Assembly: GCA_038244815.1 (NCBI GenBank)
Contig: JBBRTB010000001.1
Coordinates: forward strand, 1 to 64,000
Direction of reading: 5' to 3'
Length of the DNA: 64,000 nucleotides
DNA from: DASVHS01 sp038244815
GTDB lineage: Bacteria > Acidobacteriota > Thermoanaerobaculia > Gp7-AA8
Made by a program: the position numbers and the translations under genes. The notes under the pieces are model-generated. The model did not search any database. It saw only the letters and a list, made by a program, of their open reading frames with translations, and was not told the DNA's origin. How positions within the stretch are numbered: position 1 is the stretch's first letter; every line of letters starts with the position of its first letter. Shown piece after piece: positions 51,298 to 59,393 of this stretch.

Positions 51298-51351
51298 AAT
51301 ATAGGTTCGAGGTGGAACTCTGTCCAGTAGTGCGAGGCGGAACTCTGTCAA
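51298..51351 (-). promoter_or_regulatory. Promoter with tandem repeat for the Cys-rich operon
   Basis: Minus-strand TGGACA (51326-51321), 17-base spacer and TATATT (51303-51298) make the best sigma-70 promoter in the window. Its spacer-containing 20-base unit is duplicated 25 bases upstream (51330-51349), 17 of 20 identical, where a perfect TTGACA remains but the -10 is lost. The leader would be about 17 bases with a GGAGG site. Confidence 0.6.
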
Positions 51352-51593
51352 GGAGTTCGAGGATAGGAAAAAGCATTTCGCGTTCGACTCTACGAAGTGC
51401 GAGATTCTGAAGCTTTAGAGTCTTTTCCCATGCGCGCTGACGGTTTTGGATCGATCTTCGCGAGAAGTATCGGTGGTTTCGTCATGGCGGCGGATGGAGC
51501 GAGCCGGGAGAGGTGACGTTCGCGGTGTTTGCGCTCCCGCGTGTGGGTGAGTGAGCAGGCTTCGGCCCGTCTGGTCACCAGCCTGCTGTGCTG
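51352..51593. other. Non-coding stretch in the accessory island
   Basis: No convincing gene. Short frames on the minus strand are basic and unlike protein. It joins the Cys-rich operon promoter to the kdpD remnant. Confidence 0.5.
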
Positions 51594-52085
51594 GGCGGCA
51601 CGCGCTCGCGGTTGACGCGTTGACCAGACGCTTGGAAACAGACACAGGCGGCACGCGCTCGCGGATCTCGATCCCCGTTGCCGACTGCACGATGTCCTGC
51701 ACGCCTTCGAGGTGCTGAACGTTGAGCGCCGTCATCACGGACGTGCCGGTGGCGAGAATCTCCTCGACGTCCTGCCTCCGTTTGTCGTTGCGCGAGCCGG
51801 GGCCATTCGTGTGCGGCAGCTCGTCGACGACCACGCGTCGGAATGTCGCGCGAGGATCGCCTCGAGGTCCATTTCTCGATCACGACCTCGCGATAGCTCA
51901 CCTCCTGTGCGGAATGACTTCGAGATCGCCGACGCGGGCGAGCGTCTCCGCGCGCCCATGCGACGCAGGCGAATCCGACGACGATATCGACGCCGGCGCG
52001 GCGTGCGCGTCGTCGACGCCATGCGCGCGGTTTTGCCGACGCCCGCGGCCATGCCGGCTGCGCCAGTTCCTCGGCTGTCGGCATG
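51594..52085 (-). pseudogene. kdpD: kdpD N-terminal remnant, frameshifted
   Basis: Pieces of the KdpD turgor-sensor kinase cytoplasmic domain are read in different frames: Walker A AAGVGKTARM near 52040, GVDIVVGFA then SYREVVIEKW in a second frame, and VVDELPHTNGPGSRNDK with DVEEILATG and TALNVQHLEGVQDIV in a third. The remnant stops after GIEIRERV, where an 18-base direct repeat (51594-51611 and 51647-51664) duplicates the junction. The histidine-kinase half and the kdpFABC genes are absent. Confidence 0.85.
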
Positions 52086-52149
52086 GTGGCGGTGCTGGAC
52101 AACGACCAACACGAAGGACGCCCCGGGGTACGTTCTGCTCGACGCCGAA

Positions 52150-52350
52150 TCAGATCCGCACGTGCGAACGGCGAGCGGCCCGTGAGCACCTCGAACAGAG
52201 CGGCGCCGAATGCGAAGATGTCGGCGCGGTGGTCGACAGCTACCCCTCCACCTGCTCCGGCGACATGTACGCGCCCGTTCCCATGGCCTGGGAGGGAGCG
52301 GTGTCCGAACGGTCCGCGCCCTCTCTCGCCTCCACGAGCTTGGCGATCAC
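52150..52350 (-). pseudogene. Kinase-domain fragment abutting the der 3' end
   Basis: About 195 bases match the kinase at 47545-47735. The part covering MGTGAYMSPEQV to DHRADIFAFGA is near-identical, while the distal part (ALFEVLTGRSPFA) differs from the intact gene (AVLYEALTGRSPFA). A one-base loss in the C-run region breaks the frame. The fragment joins directly to the der downstream flank at about 52350. Confidence 0.85.
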
Positions 52351-52380
52351 GTTCGCAACGAGGCTGACACAACTCGGTTG

Positions 52381-53733
52381 CTATCGCTTCATGCCCTTGC
52401 GCGCGCGGATCACGAAATGGATGGGACAGCCGACGAGGCCCAGGGCGTCGCGAAATTGATTCTCGAGATAGCGGCGATAGGAGAAGTGAATGGGCTCGTC
52501 GACGTTCGAGAACATGGCGATGGTGGTGGGCTGCGTCTTCAGCTGCGTCGCGTAATAGAAGCGGCGCGGCCTGCCCTTGACGCTGGGCGGCTGATGCGCG
52601 CGCAGGGCGCCCTCCAGGATCTCGTTGAGCTCGGAGGTGCGGAACCGCTTTCGGTAACCGGCCACGATCTCGTCGATGCGCGGAAAGATCTTCTCGACGC
52701 GACGCCCTGTCTTCGCGGAGATGAACTCGACCGGAGCGTACGGAATGAACTTCAGCATGAAGCGGATCTGGTCCTCGAATCTCTTGGCGTCGTCCTGCGA
52801 GTGCTCGCCGGCATCCCACTTGTTCACCAGCAGCATGGCCGCCCTCCCCTCCTCCTCGGCATATCCGGCCACGGTGGCGTCCTGGGCGGTCACGCCGTCC
52901 ACGGCGTCGATCATCACGAGCGCGATCTCGCAACGCTCGATGGCCTTGCGCGCCGAGATGACGGAGAGCTTCTCCGCCTCGCCGGTCGTTTTTCCCTTAC
53001 GACGAATGCCCGCCGTGTCGATGAGGAGGTAGCGCCTGCCGCCGCGCTGGATCTCCGAGTCGATGGCATCGCGCGTGGTGCCGGAGATCGGCGAGACCAC
53101 CGAGCGCTCCTCGTCGGTCAGCCGATTGAGCAGCGACGACTTGCCGACGTTGGGCCGGCCGATGATGGCCACGCGGATCGGCGCGTCCTCCCCCTCGTCT
53201 TCCCCGGCAGCCGAGTCCGCGGGGACGATGTCCGCGATCAGGTCGGTGAGATCGTCGGTGCCCGCGCCATGCTCCGCCGAGATCGGCTGCAGACGTTCCA
53301 GGCCCAGCTCGTAGAACTCGTTGACGGCCGCTTGGGCGTCCTTACGGTCGATCTTGTTGACCACCAGAATGGTCTTCGCGGCATCGCGGCGGAGCTGGTT
53401 GGCGATGTCGCGGTCCTCCGGCAACACACCCGCGGCACCGTCGACGACGAAGAGGATGAGATCGGCATCGCCAAGCGCTCGTGTGGCCTGGGCCTTGATC
53501 TCGCCGGCGTACGCGGACATCGGCGTGTCGCCGTACTCGAGCCCTCCCGTATCGGTCAGCTCGTAGCGGCGGCCGTCGTCGAGCGACACGACGCCGGTCA
53601 AGCGGTCGCGCGTCATTCCCGGCAGGTCGTGCGTGAGCGCCCGGCGCTGACCGGCCAGACGGTTGAACAACGTCGACTTGCCGACGTTCGGCCTTCCGAT
53701 GATGACGACGCGCTTCAGATTGTGATCGGCCAT
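52381..53733 (-). CDS. der: Ribosome-associated GTPase Der (EngA)
   Basis: A 450-residue protein with tandem G domains (GRPNVGKSTLFNRLAG and GRPNVGKSSLLNRLTD), base motifs NKID and NKWD, and a C-terminal KH-like domain ending VIRARKGMKR. It helps assemble the 50S subunit. Its ATG is inside the last 19 bases of the upstream membrane gene, so it is coupled. The 3' tail has been copied to 48257-48490. Confidence 0.97.
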   Translation of the reverse strand: MADHNLKRVVIIGRPNVGKSTLFNRLAGQRRALTHDLPGMTRDRLTGVVSLDDGRRYELTDTGGLEYGDTPMSAYAGEIKAQATRALGDADLILFVVDGAAGVLPEDRDIANQLRRDAAKTILVVNKIDRKDAQAAVNEFYELGLERLQPISAEHGAGTDDLTDLIADIVPADSAAGEDEGEDAPIRVAIIGRPNVGKSSLLNRLTDEERSVVSPISGTTRDAIDSEIQRGGRRYLLIDTAGIRRKGKTTGEAEKLSVISARKAIERCEIALVMIDAVDGVTAQDATVAGYAEEEGRAAMLLVNKWDAGEHSQDDAKRFEDQIRFMLKFIPYAPVEFISAKTGRRVEKIFPRIDEIVAGYRKRFRTSELNEILEGALRAHQPPSVKGRPRRFYYATQLKTQPTTIAMFSNVDEPIHFSYRRYLENQFRDALGLVGCPIHFVIRARKGMKR

Positions 53734-55046
53734 ATGAGAAGAAACAGCAGCGCACCGATGGCGGTGTTGAAGAAATTGAGAACGCCGTTCGCCACCGGCG
53801 ATCCCGCTTTACGGTTCCAGCTTCCGGCGATGCTTTCCAGGTATGAGCCGAGAAACGCGCAGACCGTCACGGCGATCATCACGCGCGTCCGGTATGCCAC
53901 CGGGAAGACCAGTTGCGCGGCGGTAGTCCCGGCCATGGCCACGACTCCGGCGGCGAGGATGCCGGCGACCGTCCCCTCAATCGAGACCGCTCCTTCAGTC
54001 CCCGGCTCGGCTCGGCGCATGGTGATTGGAAGAAACGCTCGCCGTCCCACGAGCTGTCCGATTTCTGACGCCGTCGTATCCGCCGCGGCCGTGGCCAGGG
54101 AAGCGATGCCCATGAACAGCGGGATCACGCCATACGGGATCTCCGCACGTGTAGCGCGCGACACTGCGATCGCGCAGATCGCCGCGACACCGGCGTTCGA
54201 GAATGCGTGACTGAAGTCGCGGCGCCCCTCTCGCTCCTGCGCCAGCCCGCGACGGCGCTTCGACGCGTAGCCGATCTTCGTCACCAGTGTTCCCACGACG
54301 AAGAACGCCAGCAGCGCGATGTACAGCGGCCAGCCGGCACCGAGAAGAATGATCGCTCCGAGGATCCAGCCACCGATGAGGCCGGAGAGATCGACCGTGC
54401 GCAGGAGCCATCCCGCCAGCGCCAGGCCGGTGTGAATGGCCATCCAGATGAGCGCGCGTGGCGGCAGCCTGTAACCACGCATCGGCTCGATGGCCAGAAC
54501 CGCAAGCGTGACCGCCGCAGCGAACGGGACGGTGATGTTGTCGTCGATTCCGAGCGCGAGGCTTTCCACGATGGCCCCGGCAAAGACCGCCCCGATCACA
54601 AAATGCATCGGCGGCCCGCCGAGCCACGCCGATACGGCCAGACCCGCGGCGCACCCGGCCACGATGAAGGCAAGGAGCCCTCCCCAGCTCTTGGCGCGAT
54701 TCCACCGCAGCGGGGTCCCGCCCCATCGCTGGCCGACGACCGTGGCGAAGCCGTCGCCGAACGCCAGCGTCGTCCAGGCCACCGCGGCGACCGGCAGGTT
54801 GTTCCGGAAGACGACGATCAGAACCAGAACCGCCAGCGGATAGAGCAGGATGCCCGCGTCCCAGCCCCGCTCGTGCCGCGCCACGCGAGTGCCTACGATC
54901 CTGTGCAACACGAGCCAGTTGCTCAGAAGCGCGGCCAGAGCTGCGATCGCGGCCTGCCACCACGGGAGCCAGGCGAGCGTGAAAGCGAACAGTCCGAAGG
55001 CGATATGCAGCGATTTTCGGAGGTTTTCGCTCGGTTCGTGTGACAT
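53715..55046 (-). CDS. Phytol/dolichol kinase-like plus DUF92 (VTE5-VTE6-like) membrane fusion
   Basis: A 443-residue multi-helix membrane protein. The N-terminal half resembles CTP-dependent polyprenol kinases (RKSLHIAFGLFAFT, FGDGFATVVGQRWG, RAKSWGGLL). The C-terminal half matches DUF92 (SHAFSNAGVAA, SLATAAADTTASEIGQL, GTEGAVSIEGT, NFFNTAIGA). In plants and cyanobacteria VTE5 and VTE6 phosphorylate isoprenoid alcohols in two steps, so a polyprenyl or phytyl diphosphate is plausible. ATG 55046 is set by RKSLHI homology and the promoter at 55047. Confidence 0.8.
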   Translation of the reverse strand: MSHEPSENLRKSLHIAFGLFAFTLAWLPWWQAAIAALAALLSNWLVLHRIVGTRVARHERGWDAGILLYPLAVLVLIVVFRNNLPVAAVAWTTLAFGDGFATVVGQRWGGTPLRWNRAKSWGGLLAFIVAGCAAGLAVSAWLGGPPMHFVIGAVFAGAIVESLALGIDDNITVPFAAAVTLAVLAIEPMRGYRLPPRALIWMAIHTGLALAGWLLRTVDLSGLIGGWILGAIILLGAGWPLYIALLAFFVVGTLVTKIGYASKRRRGLAQEREGRRDFSHAFSNAGVAAICAIAVSRATRAEIPYGVIPLFMGIASLATAAADTTASEIGQLVGRRAFLPITMRRAEPGTEGAVSIEGTVAGILAAGVVAMAGTTAAQLVFPVAYRTRVMIAVTVCAFLGSYLESIAGSWNRKAGSPVANGVLNFFNTAIGALLFLLIWPITI

Positions 55047-55071
55047 CGGCTGCTTACAATACTTGGCACTG
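55047..55071. promoter_or_regulatory. Divergent promoter sharing a symmetric -10 (DUF92 fusion / glycosyltransferase)
   Basis: The octamer TTACAATA serves both strands: TACAAT (55055-55060), eleven bases before the glycosyltransferase ATG, and TATTGT (55061-55056), nine bases before the DUF92 ATG. The starts are 25 bases apart and neither leader has a Shine-Dalgarno site. Confidence 0.55.
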
Positions 55072-56481
55072 ATGCCAGACACCAATCCCGTGCCACTCCT
55101 TTCCGTGGTCGTTCCCTGCTACAACGAGCGCGCCACCGTCGCCGAGCTCCTGCGACGGGTGAGAGAAGTTCCGATCGACAAAGAGATCATCGTGGTTGAC
55201 GACGCCTCCACCGACGGCTCGCGCGACGTCGTGGCCGCGCTCGCCGAGCAGTGGCCGGAGATCCGCCACATTCTGCAGGGCCTCAATCAGGGAAAGGGAG
55301 CGGCCATCCGCCGCGGCATCGCCGAAGCGCGCGGGGACATCGTCCTGATCCAGGACGCCGACCTCGAATACGATCCCGTCGACTACCCGAAGCTCGTGCA
55401 ACCGATCGTCGACGGCCACGCCGACGTCGTGTTCGGCTCCCGCTTCGAAGGCTATCCCCGCCGGGTCATGCTCTACTGGCACCGCCTCGGCAACACCTTC
55501 CTGACGTTCCTGTCGAACATGACCACGAACCTCGATCTCACCGACATGGAGACCTGCTACAAGGCCTTCCGGCGCGAGGTGATCCAGTCGATTCCGATCC
55601 GCTCCGACCGCTTCGGGTTCGAGCCGGAGATCACCGCCAAAGTCGCCAAACGCGGCTATCGAATCTTCGAAGTGCCCATCTCCTACTACGGCCGCGACTA
55701 CTGGGAAGGAAAGAAGATCAACTGGAAGGATGGACTCAGCGCCGTCTGGACGATCCTTCGCTACGGCCTGTTCTGGGATTCCTCGAGCGAGCCGCGCACG
55801 TTCACCACGATCCGGCGGCGCGGGCGTCTCACTCGTTACAACAACTGGATCTGGGACCGGATGAAGCCGTACACCGGCCAGCGTGTGCTGGAAGTCGGCG
55901 CGGGCTCGGGCGCGATGACCCGATTCCTGTACGGCCGCGAGCTGATCGTGGTGACCGACCGGGAGACCGCGTATGTGGACCGGCTGCGCAACGCCTTCCG
56001 CCGCAGTCCCGGAATCACGGTGGAGCGCTTCGATCTCGAATCCGATGAGGCCCTGGCGTTCGCGAAGGATCGCTTCGACACGATCACGCTCATCAACGTG
56101 CTCGAGCACACGGCCGACGATGAAGCGGCCCTCCGGCGCGCGCACCAGATCCTCGTTCCTGGCGGCCGCGTGATCGTGTTCGTGCCGGCCTCGAAAGAGC
56201 TGTACGGATCGCTCGACGAGGGTATCGGACATCAGCGCCGCTACGAGCGGGACGAGCTCGCCGCGAAACTGGCGGTGAGCGGATTCGAGGTCGAGCTGGC
56301 CTCGTATCAGAACCGCATCGCCAAACTGGCCTGGCAATTCAACACGCTCCTCGGTCGCAGGGCGTTGCCGGCGGGCCAGTCGCGTCTGTTCGACGTCCTC
56401 GTACCGCTGCTGCGCGCGCTCGAAGGCGAGAACCCTCCGACCGGGCTGAGCCTCTTCGCGGTGGGAAAGAAGCCCGCATGA
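55072..56481 (+). CDS. Family 2 glycosyltransferase fused to a SAM methyltransferase
   Basis: A 469-residue fusion. The N-terminal 240 residues are a DPM1-like GT2 (SVVVPCYNERATV, VVDDASTDGSRDVV, IQDADLEYDP, and FEPEITAKVAKRGYRIFEVP). The C-terminal half is a class I methyltransferase (RVLEVGAGSGAMT near 272, then ITLINVLEHTADDEAAL and VPGGRVIVFVPA). It could transfer a sugar to a polyprenyl phosphate and methylate the glycan. ATG 55072 follows TACAAT by eleven bases. It overlaps manC by four bases. Confidence 0.9.
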   Translation: MPDTNPVPLLSVVVPCYNERATVAELLRRVREVPIDKEIIVVDDASTDGSRDVVAALAEQWPEIRHILQGLNQGKGAAIRRGIAEARGDIVLIQDADLEYDPVDYPKLVQPIVDGHADVVFGSRFEGYPRRVMLYWHRLGNTFLTFLSNMTTNLDLTDMETCYKAFRREVIQSIPIRSDRFGFEPEITAKVAKRGYRIFEVPISYYGRDYWEGKKINWKDGLSAVWTILRYGLFWDSSSEPRTFTTIRRRGRLTRYNNWIWDRMKPYTGQRVLEVGAGSGAMTRFLYGRELIVVTDRETAYVDRLRNAFRRSPGITVERFDLESDEALAFAKDRFDTITLINVLEHTADDEAALRRAHQILVPGGRVIVFVPASKELYGSLDEGIGHQRRYERDELAAKLAVSGFEVELASYQNRIAKLAWQFNTLLGRRALPAGQSRLFDVLVPLLRALEGENPPTGLSLFAVGKKPA

Positions 56482-57287
56482 AACGCGCGGCGGTCATCCT
56501 CGCCGGCGGAGCGGGCACACGGCTCTATCCGCTCAGCTCCGAGGAGAACCCGAAGCAGTTTCTCAAGCTGTTCGAGGGCCGGTCGCTGCTCGAGAAGACG
56601 TTCGCGCGGCTGACGCCATTGATCGGTAGCGAGGCGATCTTCGTCTCGACGAACGAGCGGTATGGCCGGAAGTGTCTCGAGCAGCTACCCGAGCTTCCGG
56701 CTTCGAATGTCATCACCGAACCGGCGCGCCGGAACACCGGTCCGGCCATCGCGCTGTGCACGTTCGAGATCGAAAAGCGCCTCGGCCAGTGCTCGCTGGC
56801 CTTTCTCGCATCCGATCACTACATCAGTGATGAAGCGGAGTTCGTCCGCGTGCTCGAGCGCGCCTTCGTGCATGCCGAAGGGCACGACGATCTCGTCACC
56901 ATCGGCATCGAACCGACGGAGCCGAACACGGGATTCGGCTACCTCGAGCTCGGCGAGGAGATCGCGCCCGGCGTGGTCCGGCTGCGCCGCTTCACCGAGA
57001 AGCCGTCGCGCCAGCGCGCCGAGGAGTTTCTGCGCGCCGGAAACTACGCCTGGAACGCCAGCATGTTCGTCTGGCGCACGAGCGTGTTCCGCCGGGAGCT
57101 GGAGCGCGCGGCGCCGGAGATCGCCGGCGTGACGCTCGCCAACTACGACACGATGCCGTCGATCTCGATCGACTATGCCCTGATGGAGAAGGCCTCCCGC
57201 GTGGCCACCGTCCGCGGCGAGTTCGGCTGGTCGGACGTCGGATCGTTCGAAGCGCTGGAGAGAGCGGGCGTCGTCATCCCGCGCTGA
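56478..57287 (+). CDS. manC: Mannose-1-phosphate guanylyltransferase, short form
   Basis: A 269-residue nucleotidyltransferase. The signature is ILAGGAGTRLYPLSSEENPKQ, followed by TEPARRNTGPAIAL, SDHYI, FGYLELG and FTEKPS. It makes GDP-mannose from mannose-1-phosphate. The usual C-terminal beta-helix part is missing, giving about 80 residues less than long forms. ATG 56478 overlaps the glycosyltransferase stop, so the pair likely works on mannosylation. Its 3' end overlaps the convergent amidohydrolase by 14 bases. Confidence 0.9.
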   Translation: MKRAAVILAGGAGTRLYPLSSEENPKQFLKLFEGRSLLEKTFARLTPLIGSEAIFVSTNERYGRKCLEQLPELPASNVITEPARRNTGPAIALCTFEIEKRLGQCSLAFLASDHYISDEAEFVRVLERAFVHAEGHDDLVTIGIEPTEPNTGFGYLELGEEIAPGVVRLRRFTEKPSRQRAEEFLRAGNYAWNASMFVWRTSVFRRELERAAPEIAGVTLANYDTMPSISIDYALMEKASRVATVRGEFGWSDVGSFEALERAGVVIPR

Positions 57288-58122
57288 AGAGCTTCTCCGC
57301 GTTGTCGTGGAGAATCCTTCGTTCGATGTCGGCTCCGAGGTTCAACGAGCGGAAGTCGTCGATGTTCTTCTTCATGGAAGCGACCCCTGGGGAAGGCCAG
57401 TCCGTGCCCCACAGCGCTTTGTCCGCCAGCTCGACGATCTTCGGCACGTACTTCTGGAGAGCCTTCGGAGGAATGCCCGACACGTCGATGTACACGTTGC
57501 GATGACGGCGGACGAGAAACGCCGCCGTGTCGCCATACAGCGGACGTCCGGCGTGGGCGAGGATGATCTTCAGCCGGGGGAAATCGACGGCCACGTCGTC
57601 GACCGGCATCGGGTCGGCGAACACGTTGCGCGCTCCGGGAAAGATCGAGGTGCCCGTATGAAACATGACCGGGACCGCCCGCTCCTCGCAGGCGCGATAC
57701 ACCTCGGCCAGCGGAGCCAGCGCGCCCCGATACGCGTTCGGCGAAAACAGCTGATGGGGCGGATGGATCTTGATCATGCCGATGCCGAGGTCGAGGACGC
57801 GCCGGATCTCGCCGCGCACATCGCGATCGTGCAAAGGATTGACCGAGCCGACGGCGACGAGGCGGTCGCGATGATCCCTGGTGAAGTCGGCGATCCAGTC
57901 GTTGACCTCGCGCGTGAATCCCATGACATCGGGCGATACATAGTTGATGCAGCAGGCGCGCTCGACGCCGTTGTTGTCGAGATGGCGGAGCAGGGCATCC
58001 GGTGACGACAGAGCTTCACGGGCGTCCTGGTGCGAGGCGTCGTCGACCAGAGCGAGCACTTCCGGTCTGACCATCGACCACGGCTGCACGTGAATGTGTA
58101 CGTCGAAAACGCGATCCGGCAT
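57274..58122 (-). CDS. Amidohydrolase (Amidohydro_2 family)
   Basis: A 282-residue TIM-barrel hydrolase or decarboxylase. Metal ligands are visible as DVHIHVQPW, MFHTGTSIF, LAHAGRPLYG and GTDWPSPG. The ACMSD-like family includes decarboxylases and hydrolases of aromatic acids; substrate unknown. ATG 58122 overlaps the acetyltransferase stop in TGATG, so the two genes are coupled. Confidence 0.85.
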   Translation of the reverse strand: MPDRVFDVHIHVQPWSMVRPEVLALVDDASHQDAREALSSPDALLRHLDNNGVERACCINYVSPDVMGFTREVNDWIADFTRDHRDRLVAVGSVNPLHDRDVRGEIRRVLDLGIGMIKIHPPHQLFSPNAYRGALAPLAEVYRACEERAVPVMFHTGTSIFPGARNVFADPMPVDDVAVDFPRLKIILAHAGRPLYGDTAAFLVRRHRNVYIDVSGIPPKALQKYVPKIVELADKALWGTDWPSPGVASMKKNIDDFRSLNLGADIERRILHDNAEKLFSAG

Positions 58123-58565
58123 CACGACATCATCATGAGCCGCATGCACACCGCGCTGGAGGGACAGCCATCCTGAAATTCGGGCGAGGCCAGCAGCTGC
58201 GGATTCACTTCATCGCGGTCGATCTTCCTGAAGCCCCGCTTCTGAAAATACTTCTCCGCCCCGGTCGTGAGCAGGTAGAACTCGCGCAACCCGCGCGCGG
58301 AGAGCCGGTCGAGGAGTTGCCGCACCAGACGGCGTCCCAGACCCTTGCCGCGATACCGCGGCGTCACGGCAATCGATCGGATCAGCGCCGCCATGTGATA
58401 CGCCTCCGCACCTCCGCAGGCCACGATCGTCCCGCCATCCCGCGCCACGACGAACGTCCGCCAATGTTCGTCCACACCGGCCACCGGAAGGTCGCTCTCC
58501 TCGAGGATCGCCTTGATGGCCGGGAGATCCGCGGCCGCAGCCGGTGCGATGACGATCTCTTCCAC
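58122..58565 (-). CDS. GNAT N-acetyltransferase, ArsN2-like
   Basis: A 147-residue acetyltransferase. The acetyl-CoA loop is RYRGKGLGRRLVRQLLDR. Family marks are SDLPVAGVDEHW, LIRSIAVTP, YLLTTGAEKYFQKRGF and a C-terminal SPEFQDGCPSSAVCM, all typical of ArsN2-like proteins. No arsenic genes are nearby, so the substrate is uncertain. GTG 58565 is chosen: TATGAT ends nine bases upstream, while upstream residues come from a repeat. Confidence 0.8.
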   Translation of the reverse strand: MEEIVIAPAAAADLPAIKAILEESDLPVAGVDEHWRTFVVARDGGTIVACGGAEAYHMAALIRSIAVTPRYRGKGLGRRLVRQLLDRLSARGLREFYLLTTGAEKYFQKRGFRKIDRDEVNPQLLASPEFQDGCPSSAVCMRLMMMS

Positions 58566-58574
58566 GGTGACCCG

Positions 58575-58580
58575 ATCATA
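58575..58580 (-). promoter_or_regulatory. -10 box (TATGAT) for the acetyltransferase
   Basis: TATGAT ends nine bases before GTG 58565 on the minus strand. The -35 position falls at the edge of the 58590 repeat. Confidence 0.45.
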
Positions 58581-58589
58581 GCGTGTGTT

Positions 58590-58626
58590 GTAGCAGCCGG
58601 CTTCAGCCGGCTGACTGAAAGCCGGC
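58590..58626. repeat. AGCCGGCT-type palindromic repeat
   Basis: Two copies of the palindrome AGCCGGCT are separated by TC, followed by GACTGAAAGCCGGC. Translated in the upstream frame it gives the PAFSQPAEAGCYNT-like peptide that appears before many genes in related genomes. It fills the gap between the SIMPL and acetyltransferase genes. Confidence 0.65.
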
Positions 58627-58635
58627 CGCGACACA

Positions 58636-59355
58636 TCACCGCAATTCGAAGATCACGGAGACCGAATAGGAGACGTCCTGAGTGCCGGCCGCGACCGGCA
58701 CTTCGCTTACTCCCGTCTCCGCGCGCATGGCCATGACACGTGGATATGGCACCGGCTGAGCCTGTCCCCCTTCGGAGATCGACAGCGCACGGCCGAGTGT
58801 GCGGCCTGCCGCCTGCGCCAGAAGCTGCGCCTTCGATCGCGCTTCGTCGTAGGCAGCGTGGATGGCCTGATCGCGCCCACGGGCCGGATCCGAGACCTCG
58901 AATTGCAGACCCGAGGACTGGTTCACCCCCGCGTTGACCGCGGACTGCAGCAGCTTGCCGGCCTCACCGATGTTGTCGCGCCGCACGGTGATGGTGTTCG
59001 AGACCTGATACCCGAGGATGCGCGGGAGTTTGTTCTGTCCGTAGTCCTGCTGGGGATAGATCGAGAAGTTCGAGGTGCGGATGTCCTTCTCCGCGGCACC
59101 GGCTCGCTTGAGCGCTGCGATCGTCGCGGCCGTCTTCCGGTTGTTTTCGTTCACCGCCTGTTCGACGGTATCAGCGACGGTCTGCACGCCGACCGTGAAG
59201 GTGAACCGGTCGGGCGTGACGCTGGCGTGACCGTTTCCGCTCACGCTCACCGTCTCCATGGCCCCTGGCACCGGCTCGCGGACGGCCGTGGCCGGCTGGG
59301 CCATGGCCGTGACGCAGATGGCAGCCGCGATTGCGGCCGAGAGAAATGACTTCAT
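58636..59355 (-). CDS. Periplasmic SIMPL-domain protein (DUF541)
   Basis: A 239-residue exported protein. The signal peptide is MKSFLSAAIAAAICVTAMAQ. Domain marks are VSVSGNGHASVTPDRFTFTV, IRTSNFSIYPQQDY, GYQVSNTITVR and DEARSKAQLLAQAAGRTLG. SIMPL proteins form rings and are linked to envelope or oxidative stress, function unclear. ATG 59355 has AAGGAGG upstream, so it uses a classical leader, unlike its divergent neighbour. Confidence 0.88.
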   Translation of the reverse strand: MKSFLSAAIAAAICVTAMAQPATAVREPVPGAMETVSVSGNGHASVTPDRFTFTVGVQTVADTVEQAVNENNRKTAATIAALKRAGAAEKDIRTSNFSIYPQQDYGQNKLPRILGYQVSNTITVRRDNIGEAGKLLQSAVNAGVNQSSGLQFEVSDPARGRDQAIHAAYDEARSKAQLLAQAAGRTLGRALSISEGGQAQPVPYPRVMAMRAETGVSEVPVAAGTQDVSYSVSVIFELR

Positions 59356-59376
59356 GCTTCCTCCTTGTTCCTGACT

Positions 59377-59382
59377 TAGAAT
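59377..59382 (+). promoter_or_regulatory. -10 box (TAGAAT) for the ferredoxin
   Basis: TAGAAT ends eleven bases before GTG 59394, with no Shine-Dalgarno site. Confidence 0.4.
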
Positions 59383-59393
59383 GTCGCGCGCTC

